Shown here: positions 1 to 9,499 of the stretch, in pieces
How positions within the stretch are numbered: position 1 is the first letter of the stretch
Layout of the letters: the number at the start of each line of letters is the position of its first letter
Assembly (NCBI GenBank): GCA_902362455.1
Contig: CABIWJ010000006.1
Location: forward strand, 165,463-229,462
Length of the DNA: 64,000 bases
Source of the DNA: Eubacteriaceae bacterium
GTDB taxonomy: Bacteria; Bacillota; Clostridia; Lachnospirales; Lachnospiraceae
Direction of reading: 5' to 3'
Made by a program: the position numbers and the translations under genes
Notes under the pieces: model-generated
Told to the model about the DNA's origin: nothing
Database searches by the model: none
What the model saw: only the letters and a program-made list of their open reading frames with translations

Positions 1-1
1 A

Positions 2-100
2 GCTGATAGCTCTGTTAATTATAACAGTGGCATATCAGGCAGACTGGCAACATCATGTCTGGAATACACTTATGGTATATATTATGGGAATTTTATGTGA
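2..100 (+). pseudogene. Frame-shifted 5' continuation of the RHS/YD-repeat gene
   Basis: Reading from base 2 gives an open frame from the window edge to a TGA at 98-100, containing LEYTYGIYYGNF, which looks like one more YD-type repeat. The next repeat, beginning MTSGTDPKGNQ, is in another frame that starts at base 100. The sequence between could be restored to a normal repeat (YGN-VMTSGTDPKGN) by removing about five bases (tttat) around 91-95. So the upstream part of the gene, which lies outside the window, is out of frame with the long ORF. Confidence 0.6.
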
Positions 101-3100
101 TGACCAGTGGTACAGATCCGAAAGGAAATCAGATCAGCTACGTTTATGATAAGAATTATCAGCAGGTCAAAGCAACCGATGCAAAAGGAAATACAATTAC
201 TTATAAGTATGACAGCATGGGACGTGTCATAGAAGAGAGTAATAAAGATTTTGGAACAAAGCTCTATGAATATGACAAAGCAGGAAATCTGAAAAAATAT
301 ACCGATGGAAATGGAAATGCAACCGTATCCAAGTTTGATTCTCTTGGACAGGTGCTTCAGTCCAAAGATGCAGTTGGTAATATAACCAAATATGAATATG
401 ACGCATTAGGAAATGAAACCAAGATTACTTATGGAGATGGAAGCAGCCATTCCAAGGAATATGATAACTGCGGAAGACTCGCTAAAGAGACAGATGAATT
501 AGGTGCAGTTACCACTTATACTTATGATGCGGCAGACAATCTGGTATCAAAATCAGATGACAGTGGAAGAACCTGGACTTATACCTACGATAATACAGGA
601 AACCGCTTAAGTGAAACCAACCCAGAAGGTGGAACTACCACATATACTTATGATAAAGCAGGAAATCTGGTATCTTCTACCGATGAAGAGGGAAGAACAG
701 ATACTTATGCTTACGACAAGGCAGGAAATCTGACTACATCCAAAGATGCCCTTGGATATACCGTATCCATGAAGTATGACTTAAATGGAAATCTGGTATC
801 CTCTACCGATGAAAATGGAAATACCAGTACCATGACTTACGATGGTAATGGAAACATGACATCGGTAAGCGATGCAAAGGGCAACATTACAGCAATGAAA
901 TATGATTCCACCGACAATCTGGAACAGACGGTGGATGCCCTGAAAGGAAAGACCACTTACGAATACGATTCACAGGGCAACAGCACAAAGATGACAGATG
1001 CCCTCGGCAATGCGTATAGTTATGTGTATGATAAAGAGGGAAATAACACATCCATAATACTGCCGACAGGGGACAAGGTGCTGATGGAGTACGATGCCAT
1101 CGGACAGCTTGTAAAATGTACGGATGCACAGGGACTCGTAATTACCTATCAATATGACGGAGCAGGCAACCTGATCCATTCCTCCGACAATGGTGGAAAC
1201 AGTATGGATTATACTTATGATGGTGCCGGAAATGTACTGACACAGACCGATGAACTCGGCCGGACAGCAACCTATCAGTACGATCAGTATGGCAGACTCC
1301 TGAAACTTACTGAAGCAGACGGAAGTACCACATCTTATGGGTATGATGTTATGGACCGTATTACAGCGGTAACGGATGCAGAAGGACATAGAACCACCTT
1401 TACTTACGATAAAGTTGGCAACCAGTTATCTATGACAGAAGAAGACGAAGCCACTTACCAGTACGCATATGATAAGAAAGACCGGGTGATCTCCCAGACA
1501 AATCCTCTCGGAGCATCTAGTACCTTTAAATATGACGGAAATGATAATGTGACGGAAGCGGCGGATGAAAACGGTACAGTCACCAAATATGCTTACGATA
1601 AAAACGATAATCTCGTATCCCAGACCGATGGAAATGGAAATACGACAACCTACCAGTATGATGAACTGGACCGCAAAATTGGAGAGACATCTCCATTAAA
1701 AGAAACCAATGAATACCGCTATGATGCCATTGGTAATCTTACCAAATCGAAAGATCCGATGGGACTTATTACGGAATACAAATATGACAGCTTAAGTAAT
1801 CTGACAGAACAGATTTCTCCAAAGGGAGCAGTTACCAAATATGATTACGACAAGCATGGCAATGTCATTTCTGTAACGGATGCAAAGGGAAATGAGACAC
1901 AGTACAGTGTTGACCTGAATGACAATGTCACAAAGATGACACAGGCGAATGGCGGAGAGTATACCTACAGTTATGATAAAGCCGGACGTCTGAAGAGTAT
2001 GACCAGTCCACTGGGTTATACTAAAAATTTCTCTTATGATAAAGTGGACAATGTGGTAAAAGAAAGCGACAGCTTAAAGAGTACCACCACTTATACTTAC
2101 GATAAGCTCCATAACATGAAGTCTTCTACCAATGCACTGGATGGAACAACCAGCTTTTCTTATGATAAGTATGGCAATCTGGTGAAGGAGACAGATCCAC
2201 TTGGACGGAGCAATACCTACAGTTATGACATGGCAGGCCAGATGACTTCTGCAGCTGATCCGCTTGGTAAGATAACTGCTTATACTTACGACCCGGCAGG
2301 AAATATTACTGAGATCACCAAACCGGGTGGAAGAAAGACCAGCTATGGATATGATAAGAATTATAATGTTACATCTGTAACAGACCCGATGGGCTATGTT
2401 GCAAAGACAGTCTACGATAAAGACAACCGTGTAACAGAAGAGACCGATGCACTGGGGCAGAAGGAATCCTATACCTATGATAAGGACAGCAGGGTAACTT
2501 CTATTACAGACAAGCGTGGATTCACAACGGGATTTGATTACGATGCACATGGTAATATTCAGGTTGTTACAGATAAGACCGGATTAAAGAGCCATCTGGA
2601 ATATGACAAGAATGACAATCTGACAAAAGTAACCGATGCCCTTGGCGGTGTAACAACTTACGGTTACGACAACATGGATAACCTGGTGACCTTCACCAAT
2701 GCAGCAAATAAGACAACGAATTATACTTATGATTTGGAAGGCAACCTGACATCCATCAAAGATCCGGCAGGAAGAACAGAGAAATTCGACTATGATGAAA
2801 AAGGCAGACTGACCGGACATACACAGGCAAGCGGCAAGAAAACCACGTATGATTACGACAAACTGAATGACCTGTTGGAGAAATCATATCAGGACGCAAA
2901 AGGCGAGAAATCCGAAAAGGACGTGACCTACGCATATAACAGCGCCGGGGAACGGGTATCCATGAAGGATCAGACTGGTAAGAGCAGTTACGAATACGAT
3001 GCGCTCGGAAGAATCACAAAAGTAACAAGCGGTTCGAAAAAAGATGTCAGCTACGTCTATGATGATGCAGATAATCTGCAGGCAATCGTATACCCGGATG

Positions 3101-5886
3101 GTACAAAGGTCAGCTATGAATATGACTTAAATGATAATCTGGTAAAACTGACAGACCGTAATGGAAAAGTAACCACCTACAAGCATGATGCACTGAATCG
3201 TGTGACAGAAGTCATTAGAAGCAATGGAACAAAGACGGAAGTATCTTACGATGCAGAAGATCATATCACAAAGATTGTGAATACCTGTGGTTCCTGCGGC
3301 AAGGTAATCAGCACTTATGAGTACAAGTACAATGATCAGGGATATGTAGTCAGCGAGACAGCGACCGAACTGGAAGCCGGAACAAGAAAGGCACCAAGCT
3401 GGGAAGACTGGTACAACTGGGGCGACACACAGAAAGAGACAGACAAAGCAGACTGTGAGCATCAGGAAAAAGAGATCCAGACGACTCGTACCTATGAATA
3501 CGATGACAACTGGGAACTGACGCGCTGTACAGAAAAAGCAGAGGGCGGTAAAAAGACAGTCCATAATTATACTTATGACAAGATTGGAAACCGGACCTCT
3601 TACGAGAAGATCGAAGATGGTGTCAGCAAAGCAAAATATAACTACAAGTACAACGATTCCAACCAGCTCATCAAACGCACGAATGCAAAAATCTGGGGCG
3701 ATCCGGGAACAACCTACAGCTATGATAAAGATGGCAATCTGATCCAGGAATGTGATAAGACAAACAGTGCAGATCCGGTCACTTATGAATACACAGCTGA
3801 GAATCGACTGGCAGTCGTAAAACAGGGTGGAACAGTCCTGATGGCAGCCATGTATGATGGAGATAACAACCGGGTATTCGAACTGGATAACACCTATAAA
3901 TGGGAAGACTGCTATGGCGATGAAGTCCTGATCCCGGAGAACCAGCGTACAGAAGATGGTGACAGTCCGAAAGAACAGCTTGCATCTCTGGTAAAAGGTG
4001 GTTCAAATGCTAAAGGTTATACACTGACAGAGTATATCAACGATATCAATCGTGAAAATACAGAAGTCCTTGCAGAGTATGGATCAGACGAGAAAGTACG
4101 TCAGGCTTATACTTATGGAGAAAGTGGAATCGGAGAACGGGTAAGCGTTGATAAATCGAAAGAAAGCAGTTATTATTTATATGACGGAAGAAACAGCGTG
4201 ACCGGAATCCTGACCGAAACAGCTAATCTGACGAACAGCTATCAGTATGATCCATACGGAAACCTTACATCAGGAACCGCAGATGGAGTCAATTATTATG
4301 GCTACAACGGGGAGTCCACAAATGTAAAAACAGGACTTCAGTATCTGCGGGCAAGATACTATGACGCAGAGAACGGAACCTTTACAACTGAAGATAGTGA
4401 CCTTGGAACGACAGAAAATCCATTAACCAGAAATCGCTATGACTATACGACCAATAATCCGTTGAATTACAGTGATCCAACAGGACATTCATTATGGAGC
4501 AGGATTAAGAGTACAGCTAAAAAAGCAGCAAAAGCAGTCAAGAGTGTCGGCAAGAAAATCGTTAATACTGCAAAAAAGGTAGTCAAAACAGTAGTAAATA
4601 CAGCTAAGAAAGCGGCAAAAACTATTGTTAATGCAGTAAAGGGTGCAGCAAAAACTGTAAAAAATGCGGTTACACATCCAAAAAAGACATATCAATCTGT
4701 GCGGAGTAGCGTGACGAATTCATACCGAAAAGTTGTATCAAGAGGTAGCAGTTTTGTCCGTTCGGTAAGTAATGGTGTTCAGAAAATTGGAAAAACTTAT
4801 ACATCTTTTAAATCCTATGTTTCAGAACGAACATCAGAAATTCGTTCTGAAGTAGTACGCCACATGTGTACCACAACGAATCGTATTACAGATCAGTTGG
4901 GCAAAGTAAACTGGAAAAATGTAGCGATTGGTGTAACAGCAATGGTAGTGTCCGGTGTTGTGGTTGCGGCAACAGGCGGTTTAGCAACTGGAGCAGTTCT
5001 GGCAGCATTGCCAGCAATGGGTGGATTAGGAACTGCGATGGTTTCAGGAGCTGTAGCAGGTGCAATTGGTGGTGCTTCTTATGGAGCAATAAGTTCTGGA
5101 TTGTCAGGAAATAGTTTGAAGCAAGTTGCAAAAGATACCTTAACAGGCGGATTAACAGGAGCAATATCTGGAGGTGTTTTGGGTGGTCTTACTTATGGCG
5201 CCGGTAAAGCACTTAGTGCAGTGAAGGACTTGGTAAAAGGAAAATCTAGTTCAACTAAGCCGGGGCATATCACTGAAATGGCTACAAAAAAACTGGATTA
5301 TACAAGTGAAAATGAAGCACCTTTATTAACACAAACAGATCAATCTTCCGCTTCAAAGGTTACCGCAAGAAATAATTCCGCTTCTATATCGGACAATAAT
5401 ATTGAGTCAGTGGCTGCGGGGAATAATACTACTAAGTCGACTACAGCATCAAAACAAGGAAATAATGTAAAAACAGCTACTACGAATACCGCTGAAAATA
5501 ATGCTGAAGCAACATCGGGATACTATAAAGATAATAATGGTAGATGGCATAGGAAAAATGGACAGTTTGCATCAAATGAAGAGGTTGGCATACCATCTAA
5601 GAAAACAAGTGCTAGTCATAATCATGGAAACTCTTTGGAAGATACAAGAACAAATTATGGATATGCATTAGTGGATAAAGATACTAATGAAATATTAAAA
5701 TTTGGTGAAACATTGAATCCTGAAAAAAGATATTCTCAAAAGTATCTAAATGAAAATAATGCGGTGATGAAAGTTATAGAAAGTGGAAGTAAGCGAGATA
5801 TTCATATGTGGCAATATGATATGAACAAATATTATGAATCAAAGTATGGAGAATTTCCACCATTATTAAAAAGTAAGGGATGGTGA
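55..5886 (+). CDS. RHS/YD-repeat polymorphic toxin protein (WapA-like), 3' part
   Basis: This is a 1943-residue stretch of a cell-surface polymorphic toxin. Residues 20 to about 1370 are dozens of tandem YD repeats of the form Y-x-YD-x-x-GN, which in this family fold into a hollow shell around the toxin. The RHS core closes with a RARYYDAENGTF motif near residue 1430 and DPTGH near 1475. After it come a Lys/Ala-rich segment (1480-1545), a Gly/Ala-rich hydrophobic stretch (about 1620-1685) that could be a membrane-translocation region, a Ser/Asn linker and a separate C-terminal domain (1867-1943). That domain has GYALVDKD, KFGET, NPEKRY and a terminal PPL-K-W, which resembles a GIY-YIG-like nuclease toxin. 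The ATG at 55 is probably not the native start: the first 15 residues do not fit the repeat and the true 5' end is out of frame. The next gene is a likely immunity gene. Confidence 0.85.
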   Translation: MSGIHLWYILWEFYVMTSGTDPKGNQISYVYDKNYQQVKATDAKGNTITYKYDSMGRVIEESNKDFGTKLYEYDKAGNLKKYTDGNGNATVSKFDSLGQVLQSKDAVGNITKYEYDALGNETKITYGDGSSHSKEYDNCGRLAKETDELGAVTTYTYDAADNLVSKSDDSGRTWTYTYDNTGNRLSETNPEGGTTTYTYDKAGNLVSSTDEEGRTDTYAYDKAGNLTTSKDALGYTVSMKYDLNGNLVSSTDENGNTSTMTYDGNGNMTSVSDAKGNITAMKYDSTDNLEQTVDALKGKTTYEYDSQGNSTKMTDALGNAYSYVYDKEGNNTSIILPTGDKVLMEYDAIGQLVKCTDAQGLVITYQYDGAGNLIHSSDNGGNSMDYTYDGAGNVLTQTDELGRTATYQYDQYGRLLKLTEADGSTTSYGYDVMDRITAVTDAEGHRTTFTYDKVGNQLSMTEEDEATYQYAYDKKDRVISQTNPLGASSTFKYDGNDNVTEAADENGTVTKYAYDKNDNLVSQTDGNGNTTTYQYDELDRKIGETSPLKETNEYRYDAIGNLTKSKDPMGLITEYKYDSLSNLTEQISPKGAVTKYDYDKHGNVISVTDAKGNETQYSVDLNDNVTKMTQANGGEYTYSYDKAGRLKSMTSPLGYTKNFSYDKVDNVVKESDSLKSTTTYTYDKLHNMKSSTNALDGTTSFSYDKYGNLVKETDPLGRSNTYSYDMAGQMTSAADPLGKITAYTYDPAGNITEITKPGGRKTSYGYDKNYNVTSVTDPMGYVAKTVYDKDNRVTEETDALGQKESYTYDKDSRVTSITDKRGFTTGFDYDAHGNIQVVTDKTGLKSHLEYDKNDNLTKVTDALGGVTTYGYDNMDNLVTFTNAANKTTNYTYDLEGNLTSIKDPAGRTEKFDYDEKGRLTGHTQASGKKTTYDYDKLNDLLEKSYQDAKGEKSEKDVTYAYNSAGERVSMKDQTGKSSYEYDALGRITKVTSGSKKDVSYVYDDADNLQAIVYPDGTKVSYEYDLNDNLVKLTDRNGKVTTYKHDALNRVTEVIRSNGTKTEVSYDAEDHITKIVNTCGSCGKVISTYEYKYNDQGYVVSETATELEAGTRKAPSWEDWYNWGDTQKETDKADCEHQEKEIQTTRTYEYDDNWELTRCTEKAEGGKKTVHNYTYDKIGNRTSYEKIEDGVSKAKYNYKYNDSNQLIKRTNAKIWGDPGTTYSYDKDGNLIQECDKTNSADPVTYEYTAENRLAVVKQGGTVLMAAMYDGDNNRVFELDNTYKWEDCYGDEVLIPENQRTEDGDSPKEQLASLVKGGSNAKGYTLTEYINDINRENTEVLAEYGSDEKVRQAYTYGESGIGERVSVDKSKESSYYLYDGRNSVTGILTETANLTNSYQYDPYGNLTSGTADGVNYYGYNGESTNVKTGLQYLRARYYDAENGTFTTEDSDLGTTENPLTRNRYDYTTNNPLNYSDPTGHSLWSRIKSTAKKAAKAVKSVGKKIVNTAKKVVKTVVNTAKKAAKTIVNAVKGAAKTVKNAVTHPKKTYQSVRSSVTNSYRKVVSRGSSFVRSVSNGVQKIGKTYTSFKSYVSERTSEIRSEVVRHMCTTTNRITDQLGKVNWKNVAIGVTAMVVSGVVVAATGGLATGAVLAALPAMGGLGTAMVSGAVAGAIGGASYGAISSGLSGNSLKQVAKDTLTGGLTGAISGGVLGGLTYGAGKALSAVKDLVKGKSSSTKPGHITEMATKKLDYTSENEAPLLTQTDQSSASKVTARNNSASISDNNIESVAAGNNTTKSTTASKQGNNVKTATTNTAENNAEATSGYYKDNNGRWHRKNGQFASNEEVGIPSKKTSASHNHGNSLEDTRTNYGYALVDKDTNEILKFGETLNPEKRYSQKYLNENNAVMKVIESGSKRDIHMWQYDMNKYYESKYGEFPPLLKSKGW

Positions 5887-5962
5887 TGAAATAATAAATA
5901 AAAGTTTAATTAATGAAATTGTTTAGGTAGTTGGTAATGAATATAGAAGGAGGTTATAAGAA

Positions 5963-6385
5963 ATGGAATTGAATATTAATTCGCCATCATATTTTACAAA
6001 ACAATATGGGGTTATCGATGAAATCTACAGCATGTGCAGAGGTATATCAAAACATGTTGAAAATAAGCAGTACAGTGATCTTGTAGATATAGTTGGTATA
6101 ACACCAATTATAGCACCTAAAGATATTATAGAACAGGGCCTTTTTAAACAAGAAAAGAAGTGTGATATAAAATATGGTTTTGCATCGGTTAGTCTCTGGA
6201 TTGATTATGATGAATACTTAAAAGCTGATATAACGGATAAACAGATTATGATAGTAAAAAATATATTAGCATCCATAAAAACGATATCTCGAAAAGCAAA
6301 AATAGATTATAAACAGTTTTGTGAGGATATATTTCAATATTGCAAGCTGATAAATCTTCCGATAGAATCAAATTTAAAAGTATAA
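5963..6385 (+). CDS. Putative immunity protein for the RHS toxin
   Basis: This 140-residue acidic soluble protein has no signal peptide or membrane segment. It starts 76 bases after the RHS stop, behind a good ribosome site (aaggaggttataagaa). Polymorphic toxin loci nearly always carry the cognate immunity gene directly after the toxin tip, and the size and position fit. I do not recognise the fold. Base composition is more AT-rich than the RHS repeats, as is usual for exchangeable tip/immunity cassettes. The function is inferred from position only. Confidence 0.55.
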   Translation: MELNINSPSYFTKQYGVIDEIYSMCRGISKHVENKQYSDLVDIVGITPIIAPKDIIEQGLFKQEKKCDIKYGFASVSLWIDYDEYLKADITDKQIMIVKNILASIKTISRKAKIDYKQFCEDIFQYCKLINLPIESNLKV

Positions 6386-6432
6386 ATTATAGAGATGAGC
6401 AAAACATATTGATCCAAAAGTAGAACTTGGCA

Positions 6433-6502
6433 GTTAGCTCCCATAAAGTTTGAGGTTGCGATTTTATGGCATAGCAAAGCTAACGTAAGTCCAAAACTTA
6501 CG
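6433..6502. other. Nested hairpins at the 3' end of the transposase gene
   Basis: A 7-bp stem (gttagct 6433-6439 with agctaac 6478-6484) encloses a second 7-bp stem (ccataaa 6441-6447 with tttatgg 6463-6469). It is followed at once by a third hairpin, cgtaagt 6484-6490 with acttacg 6496-6502. The structure lies just past the transposase stop codon and may act as a terminator or as subterminal transposase-binding structure. Confidence 0.45.
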
Positions 6503-6530
6503 AAATCATAAGACTATGAGAATTTTTTAA

Positions 6531-7832
6531 TCAAGCAATTCGTTTTATTGTTTTTAGTTTGCGATAAGACTGACCAGAATGGCTAGTGATTGCGGCAACG
6601 GCAACTGCTAGTAAACTGATATGGGCAAGTGTGTTTAAGTTTGTAACAGATGCTTTATTTCTTACCCACATCCGCTCTTGACCAGTATTTTTAAAACGCG
6701 AATTATAGCGTTCACATTCTGTGCGGAGTGAATAATTACTTTTAAAATATTTGCTGTCCCTATCAATGGAAAGTCTTAAATCATCAGGAATGGTGAGATA
6801 TCTCGTACAGCCACGATGCTTTTTACCATTATAGAAATTTTTGTGGTGGCATGGGCAAAGGGTATCTTTACTTGATTTTAGAGGACAACAAAACTTTTGA
6901 CGGGTACGACCACAATCGGAAAACTTACCATCCTTCCACATGGCAAGCCCTGCTTCGCAAATGGGATTCCCTTGAGGAAGAAGTTTCGGATTTTTGGTAT
7001 TACGTTTGTTTAATGGAATGATACATTCTCCATTGTAAAGTTCCTTAACCTGATTGTAGATATTTTTGACATCGTAACCTTTGTCGGCAAGGAATATGCA
7101 GTCCGTTATTGGTTGAAAGGAATGGGTAGCAGCAAGGATATCTAAAGCGACGGTAGCATCATGAACTTCCGCGGTTGTGGTCATTTCATAAATAGGAAGA
7201 CCTGAAATACAGTCTACAAGGACATGGTTTTTATAGCCCCAATAAAATTCATATTTTTTCTCATTCGTTTGATTGGATGCAGTGTGGACGCCGAGTCTAC
7301 AATCTGAATCCGCCCTTGGTTGATTTCCGGGCTTAAACTTATTTGAGAGAAAAGATTTCGGATTATTCTGTGAAGTATTTGCAGAGACAGGAGTTGAATC
7401 TAAGCCAATAAAAGAAGTGTCTACAATACCTTCTTTAGAAAGGAATAGCACCTGAGTTTTCATGATTTTAGAGAGAACTTTGTTATCAAAATTTTTCAAG
7501 AAGCGATCAAAAGTCCAATAAGAAGGAAGTGGACGAGAAATATCAAAGCCACAAAAATGCGCAATCAGAAGATTATTGTGAAGATAATCGACAAGATCGG
7601 AAATCATGGAGAAACCTTCGCATTTCATGACAATAAAGGAACAAATCATAGCGTGGTTTGAAAACCCTTTTCTTCCTGTTTTGGGGAATTCCGGAACAAA
7701 GGATAAATCAAGATTCAGAAAAAGAGAATCATAAAACTTTGCAACTGGTTGTGAAGTGAAAAGACGGATGTCTTTCAAAATTTCTTGACGATAGATAACA
7801 ATCAGCTCCTTTCGGTGAATTGATTTTGACAA
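6531..7832 (-). CDS. DDE transposase (IS4/IS5-type)
   Basis: This is a full-length 433-residue transposase that would catalyse cut-and-paste movement of its element. The candidate catalytic triad is visible: Asp in IGLDSTPVSAN (about residue 144), Asp in FLADKGYD (about 250), and Glu in SLRTECERYNSRFKN near residue 370. A Cys/His-rich stretch (CCPLKSS...LCPCHH) between the second and third acidic residues could bind zinc. The N-terminal region is rich in aromatic residues, as in IS5-like proteins. The reading frame is intact, so the copy may be active. Exact IS family assignment needs a database comparison. Confidence 0.85.
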   Translation of the reverse strand: MSKSIHRKELIVIYRQEILKDIRLFTSQPVAKFYDSLFLNLDLSFVPEFPKTGRKGFSNHAMICSFIVMKCEGFSMISDLVDYLHNNLLIAHFCGFDISRPLPSYWTFDRFLKNFDNKVLSKIMKTQVLFLSKEGIVDTSFIGLDSTPVSANTSQNNPKSFLSNKFKPGNQPRADSDCRLGVHTASNQTNEKKYEFYWGYKNHVLVDCISGLPIYEMTTTAEVHDATVALDILAATHSFQPITDCIFLADKGYDVKNIYNQVKELYNGECIIPLNKRNTKNPKLLPQGNPICEAGLAMWKDGKFSDCGRTRQKFCCPLKSSKDTLCPCHHKNFYNGKKHRGCTRYLTIPDDLRLSIDRDSKYFKSNYSLRTECERYNSRFKNTGQERMWVRNKASVTNLNTLAHISLLAVAVAAITSHSGQSYRKLKTIKRIA

Positions 7833-7960
7833 CTTAATTATACCATTTGGAGTTGATTGTTACTATAAATTTGGAGTGATAAAAGAGGTTGCCATGCCTC
7901 GCAAACCCGCATAAATACTGAATGTGTGGAGTTTTGCTCATGGCTAATAAATTAGTCAGT

Positions 7961-8005
7961 GGAGGTGAGAGGCATTGTTAATAATTACAATGCCTCGAAA
8001 ATATG
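7961..8005 (+). promoter_or_regulatory. Hairpin between Shine-Dalgarno and start codon
   Basis: A ggaggtgag ribosome site at 7961-7969 lies about 35 bases ahead of the ATG at 8003. Between them is a perfect 10-bp stem, gaggcattgt 7969-7978 with acaatgcctc 7987-7996. No other ribosome site precedes the ATG, so only folding of the hairpin would bring the two to normal spacing. An alternative is that the site serves a short leader ORF. Confidence 0.4.
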
Positions 8006-8689
8006 AGACGAAAAATTATAATAGTAATTGTAGTTGTGGTTCTGGTTATAGTAGCTACAATAACATTTTTTGTGATAAAAGATTTACAGCAGGAGAAAAG
8101 TCTTCGAAAAGAAATTGATGAAATTCAAAAAGAAATGGTAGATTTTGAACAAATAGATGTAGACAAAATAAGCAAAAAATTAAAAGCTACAGTAACTACA
8201 GGAGATTATGCCAAAATTGAGAAAGCCATAAAAAACTATATGGCAGATAATTTAAATACGATGCTAACAATTTCAGAGGCTTTAAATGATGAAGTAATAC
8301 CAAATGCGCTTACTGCAGAAAATTATCAGAATGATGGTCCCGATTTTGTAAAAACAAGGAAAATTTTAAAAAATACACAAGATAAACTCAGTGCTTCAAA
8401 AGAGACGATGATAATATTGTCAAAAGACGATACGGTTATGTCTTATTTAAAGAATGTTGATGATTCGTATTATATTGATTTATATAAAGAAATGGTGGGA
8501 GAAGAAAGTTCGGTTGATGATATTAAAAAAAATATTGACGATATAGTGAATTTGATTCAATCCCAGCAAAATGTTTTGGAATTTCTTTCAGAAAATAAAA
8601 ATATGTGGAATGTGCAAAACGGAAAAATTCAGTTTGATGATGATATTTTATTAAATCAATATAATCAATTACTTTTAGCCGTTCAATAA
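8003..8689 (+). CDS. Membrane-anchored hypothetical protein
   Basis: This 228-residue protein has an N-terminal transmembrane anchor (residues 4-24, very rich in Ile/Val) preceded by MRRK, followed by an acidic, mostly helical extracellular part with a coiled-coil-like segment at about 28-60. There is no lipobox or sorting signal. It lies 17 bases before a lipoprotein gene and the two probably form one transcript ending at the hairpin near 9343. I do not recognise the family. Confidence 0.65.
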   Translation: MRRKIIIVIVVVVLVIVATITFFVIKDLQQEKSLRKEIDEIQKEMVDFEQIDVDKISKKLKATVTTGDYAKIEKAIKNYMADNLNTMLTISEALNDEVIPNALTAENYQNDGPDFVKTRKILKNTQDKLSASKETMIILSKDDTVMSYLKNVDDSYYIDLYKEMVGEESSVDDIKKNIDDIVNLIQSQQNVLEFLSENKNMWNVQNGKIQFDDDILLNQYNQLLLAVQ

Positions 8690-8706
8690 AAAACGAAGGA
8701 GAGAAT

Positions 8707-9333
8707 ATGCAAAAGAAGAATTGTGTTTTGTGCATAAGTATAGGAATTATAGTATGTATATTGTTATCAGCTTGCTCCAAACAACCAGACTTCGATGCCA
8801 AATCCTACGTCCAAAGTTCTCTTGATGCATACTATCATGGAGAATATAAGGACTATGCGAATCTGTTAGAAATCTCGGAAAAAGATGCCAAGAAAGAAAT
8901 CGAAGAGGATTTTAATGAGAGCATCCAACAGCAATTTGATGATTCTGATAACATTACGGACAAAGGAATTGCTGATTATGCGGAAAAACTGGCAGAAGTA
9001 AAGAAACTGGCAAAATACAAAGTACAGGATGTGAAAGAAGAGGATGGAGTCTATACAGTAAGTGTACAAGTTGAACCATCCAATGTATTTCAGACATTGC
9101 AACAAAGCTCTACAGAGGTAAGCAATGAAAAAATAAAGCAGGGATTGGATGGAAATGATCCAGAAGTCTTTGCAGCTGTATTAACAGAAAGTGTCCAGAA
9201 GAGTCTTGAAAAGAACAGTTATGGAAAAACTGTTACTGTAAAAGTATCAGTGGAAAAAGATAATTCAGGAAAGTATGGTCTTTCGGATACAGAGATGAGT
9301 AAGCTGGAAACAGCGATGTTTCCAACAGAATAA
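8707..9333 (+). CDS. Predicted lipoprotein of unknown function
   Basis: This 208-residue protein starts with a lipoprotein signal peptide: a positively charged start, a hydrophobic core, then LLSACS with the lipobox Cys at about residue 23. The mature part is acidic and probably helical followed by strand-rich sequence, like many small clostridial surface lipoproteins that carry a DUF5105-type domain, which I cannot confirm here. The ribosome site is aacgaaggagag. It follows the anchored protein closely, so both may act together at the membrane outer face. Confidence 0.7.
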   Translation: MQKKNCVLCISIGIIVCILLSACSKQPDFDAKSYVQSSLDAYYHGEYKDYANLLEISEKDAKKEIEEDFNESIQQQFDDSDNITDKGIADYAEKLAEVKKLAKYKVQDVKEEDGVYTVSVQVEPSNVFQTLQQSSTEVSNEKIKQGLDGNDPEVFAAVLTESVQKSLEKNSYGKTVTVKVSVEKDNSGKYGLSDTEMSKLETAMFPTE

Positions 9334-9342
9334 GAATGAATG

Positions 9343-9380
9343 GAAAGCTATCAGAGGAAAAAAACTGGTAGCTTTCTTTT
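9343..9380 (+). terminator. Rho-independent terminator after the lipoprotein gene
   Basis: The stem gaaagcta (9343-9350) pairs with tagctttc (9369-9376) and is followed by a run of T. Confidence 0.75.
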
Positions 9381-9499
9381 GTTTCAAAAACAGAGACTTG
9401 TTAAAAAGCTATTGTAATAAGCGAATCAGAAAAGTTATAATAAATGATAATGGATGGCAGAGGTCATCCATTCATTATGAGAAAAAGAAGGGATCCCAC

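Larger units (their letters stand above)
6395..7941 (-). mobile_element. Insertion sequence with DDE transposase (boundaries tentative)
   Basis: The transposase gene on the minus strand is bounded by an 11-bp perfect inverted repeat, atgagcaaaac at 6395-6405 and gttttgctcat at 7931-7941. I take these as possible terminal repeats. No convincing target-site duplication was found next to them, so the true ends may lie elsewhere. The element separates the toxin/immunity pair from the next genes. Confidence 0.4.

Noticed and set aside
970..3564. Long minus-strand ORFs opposite the RHS repeats
   Set aside because: They mirror the YD-repeat codons on the other strand, have no ribosome sites and no recognisable domains.
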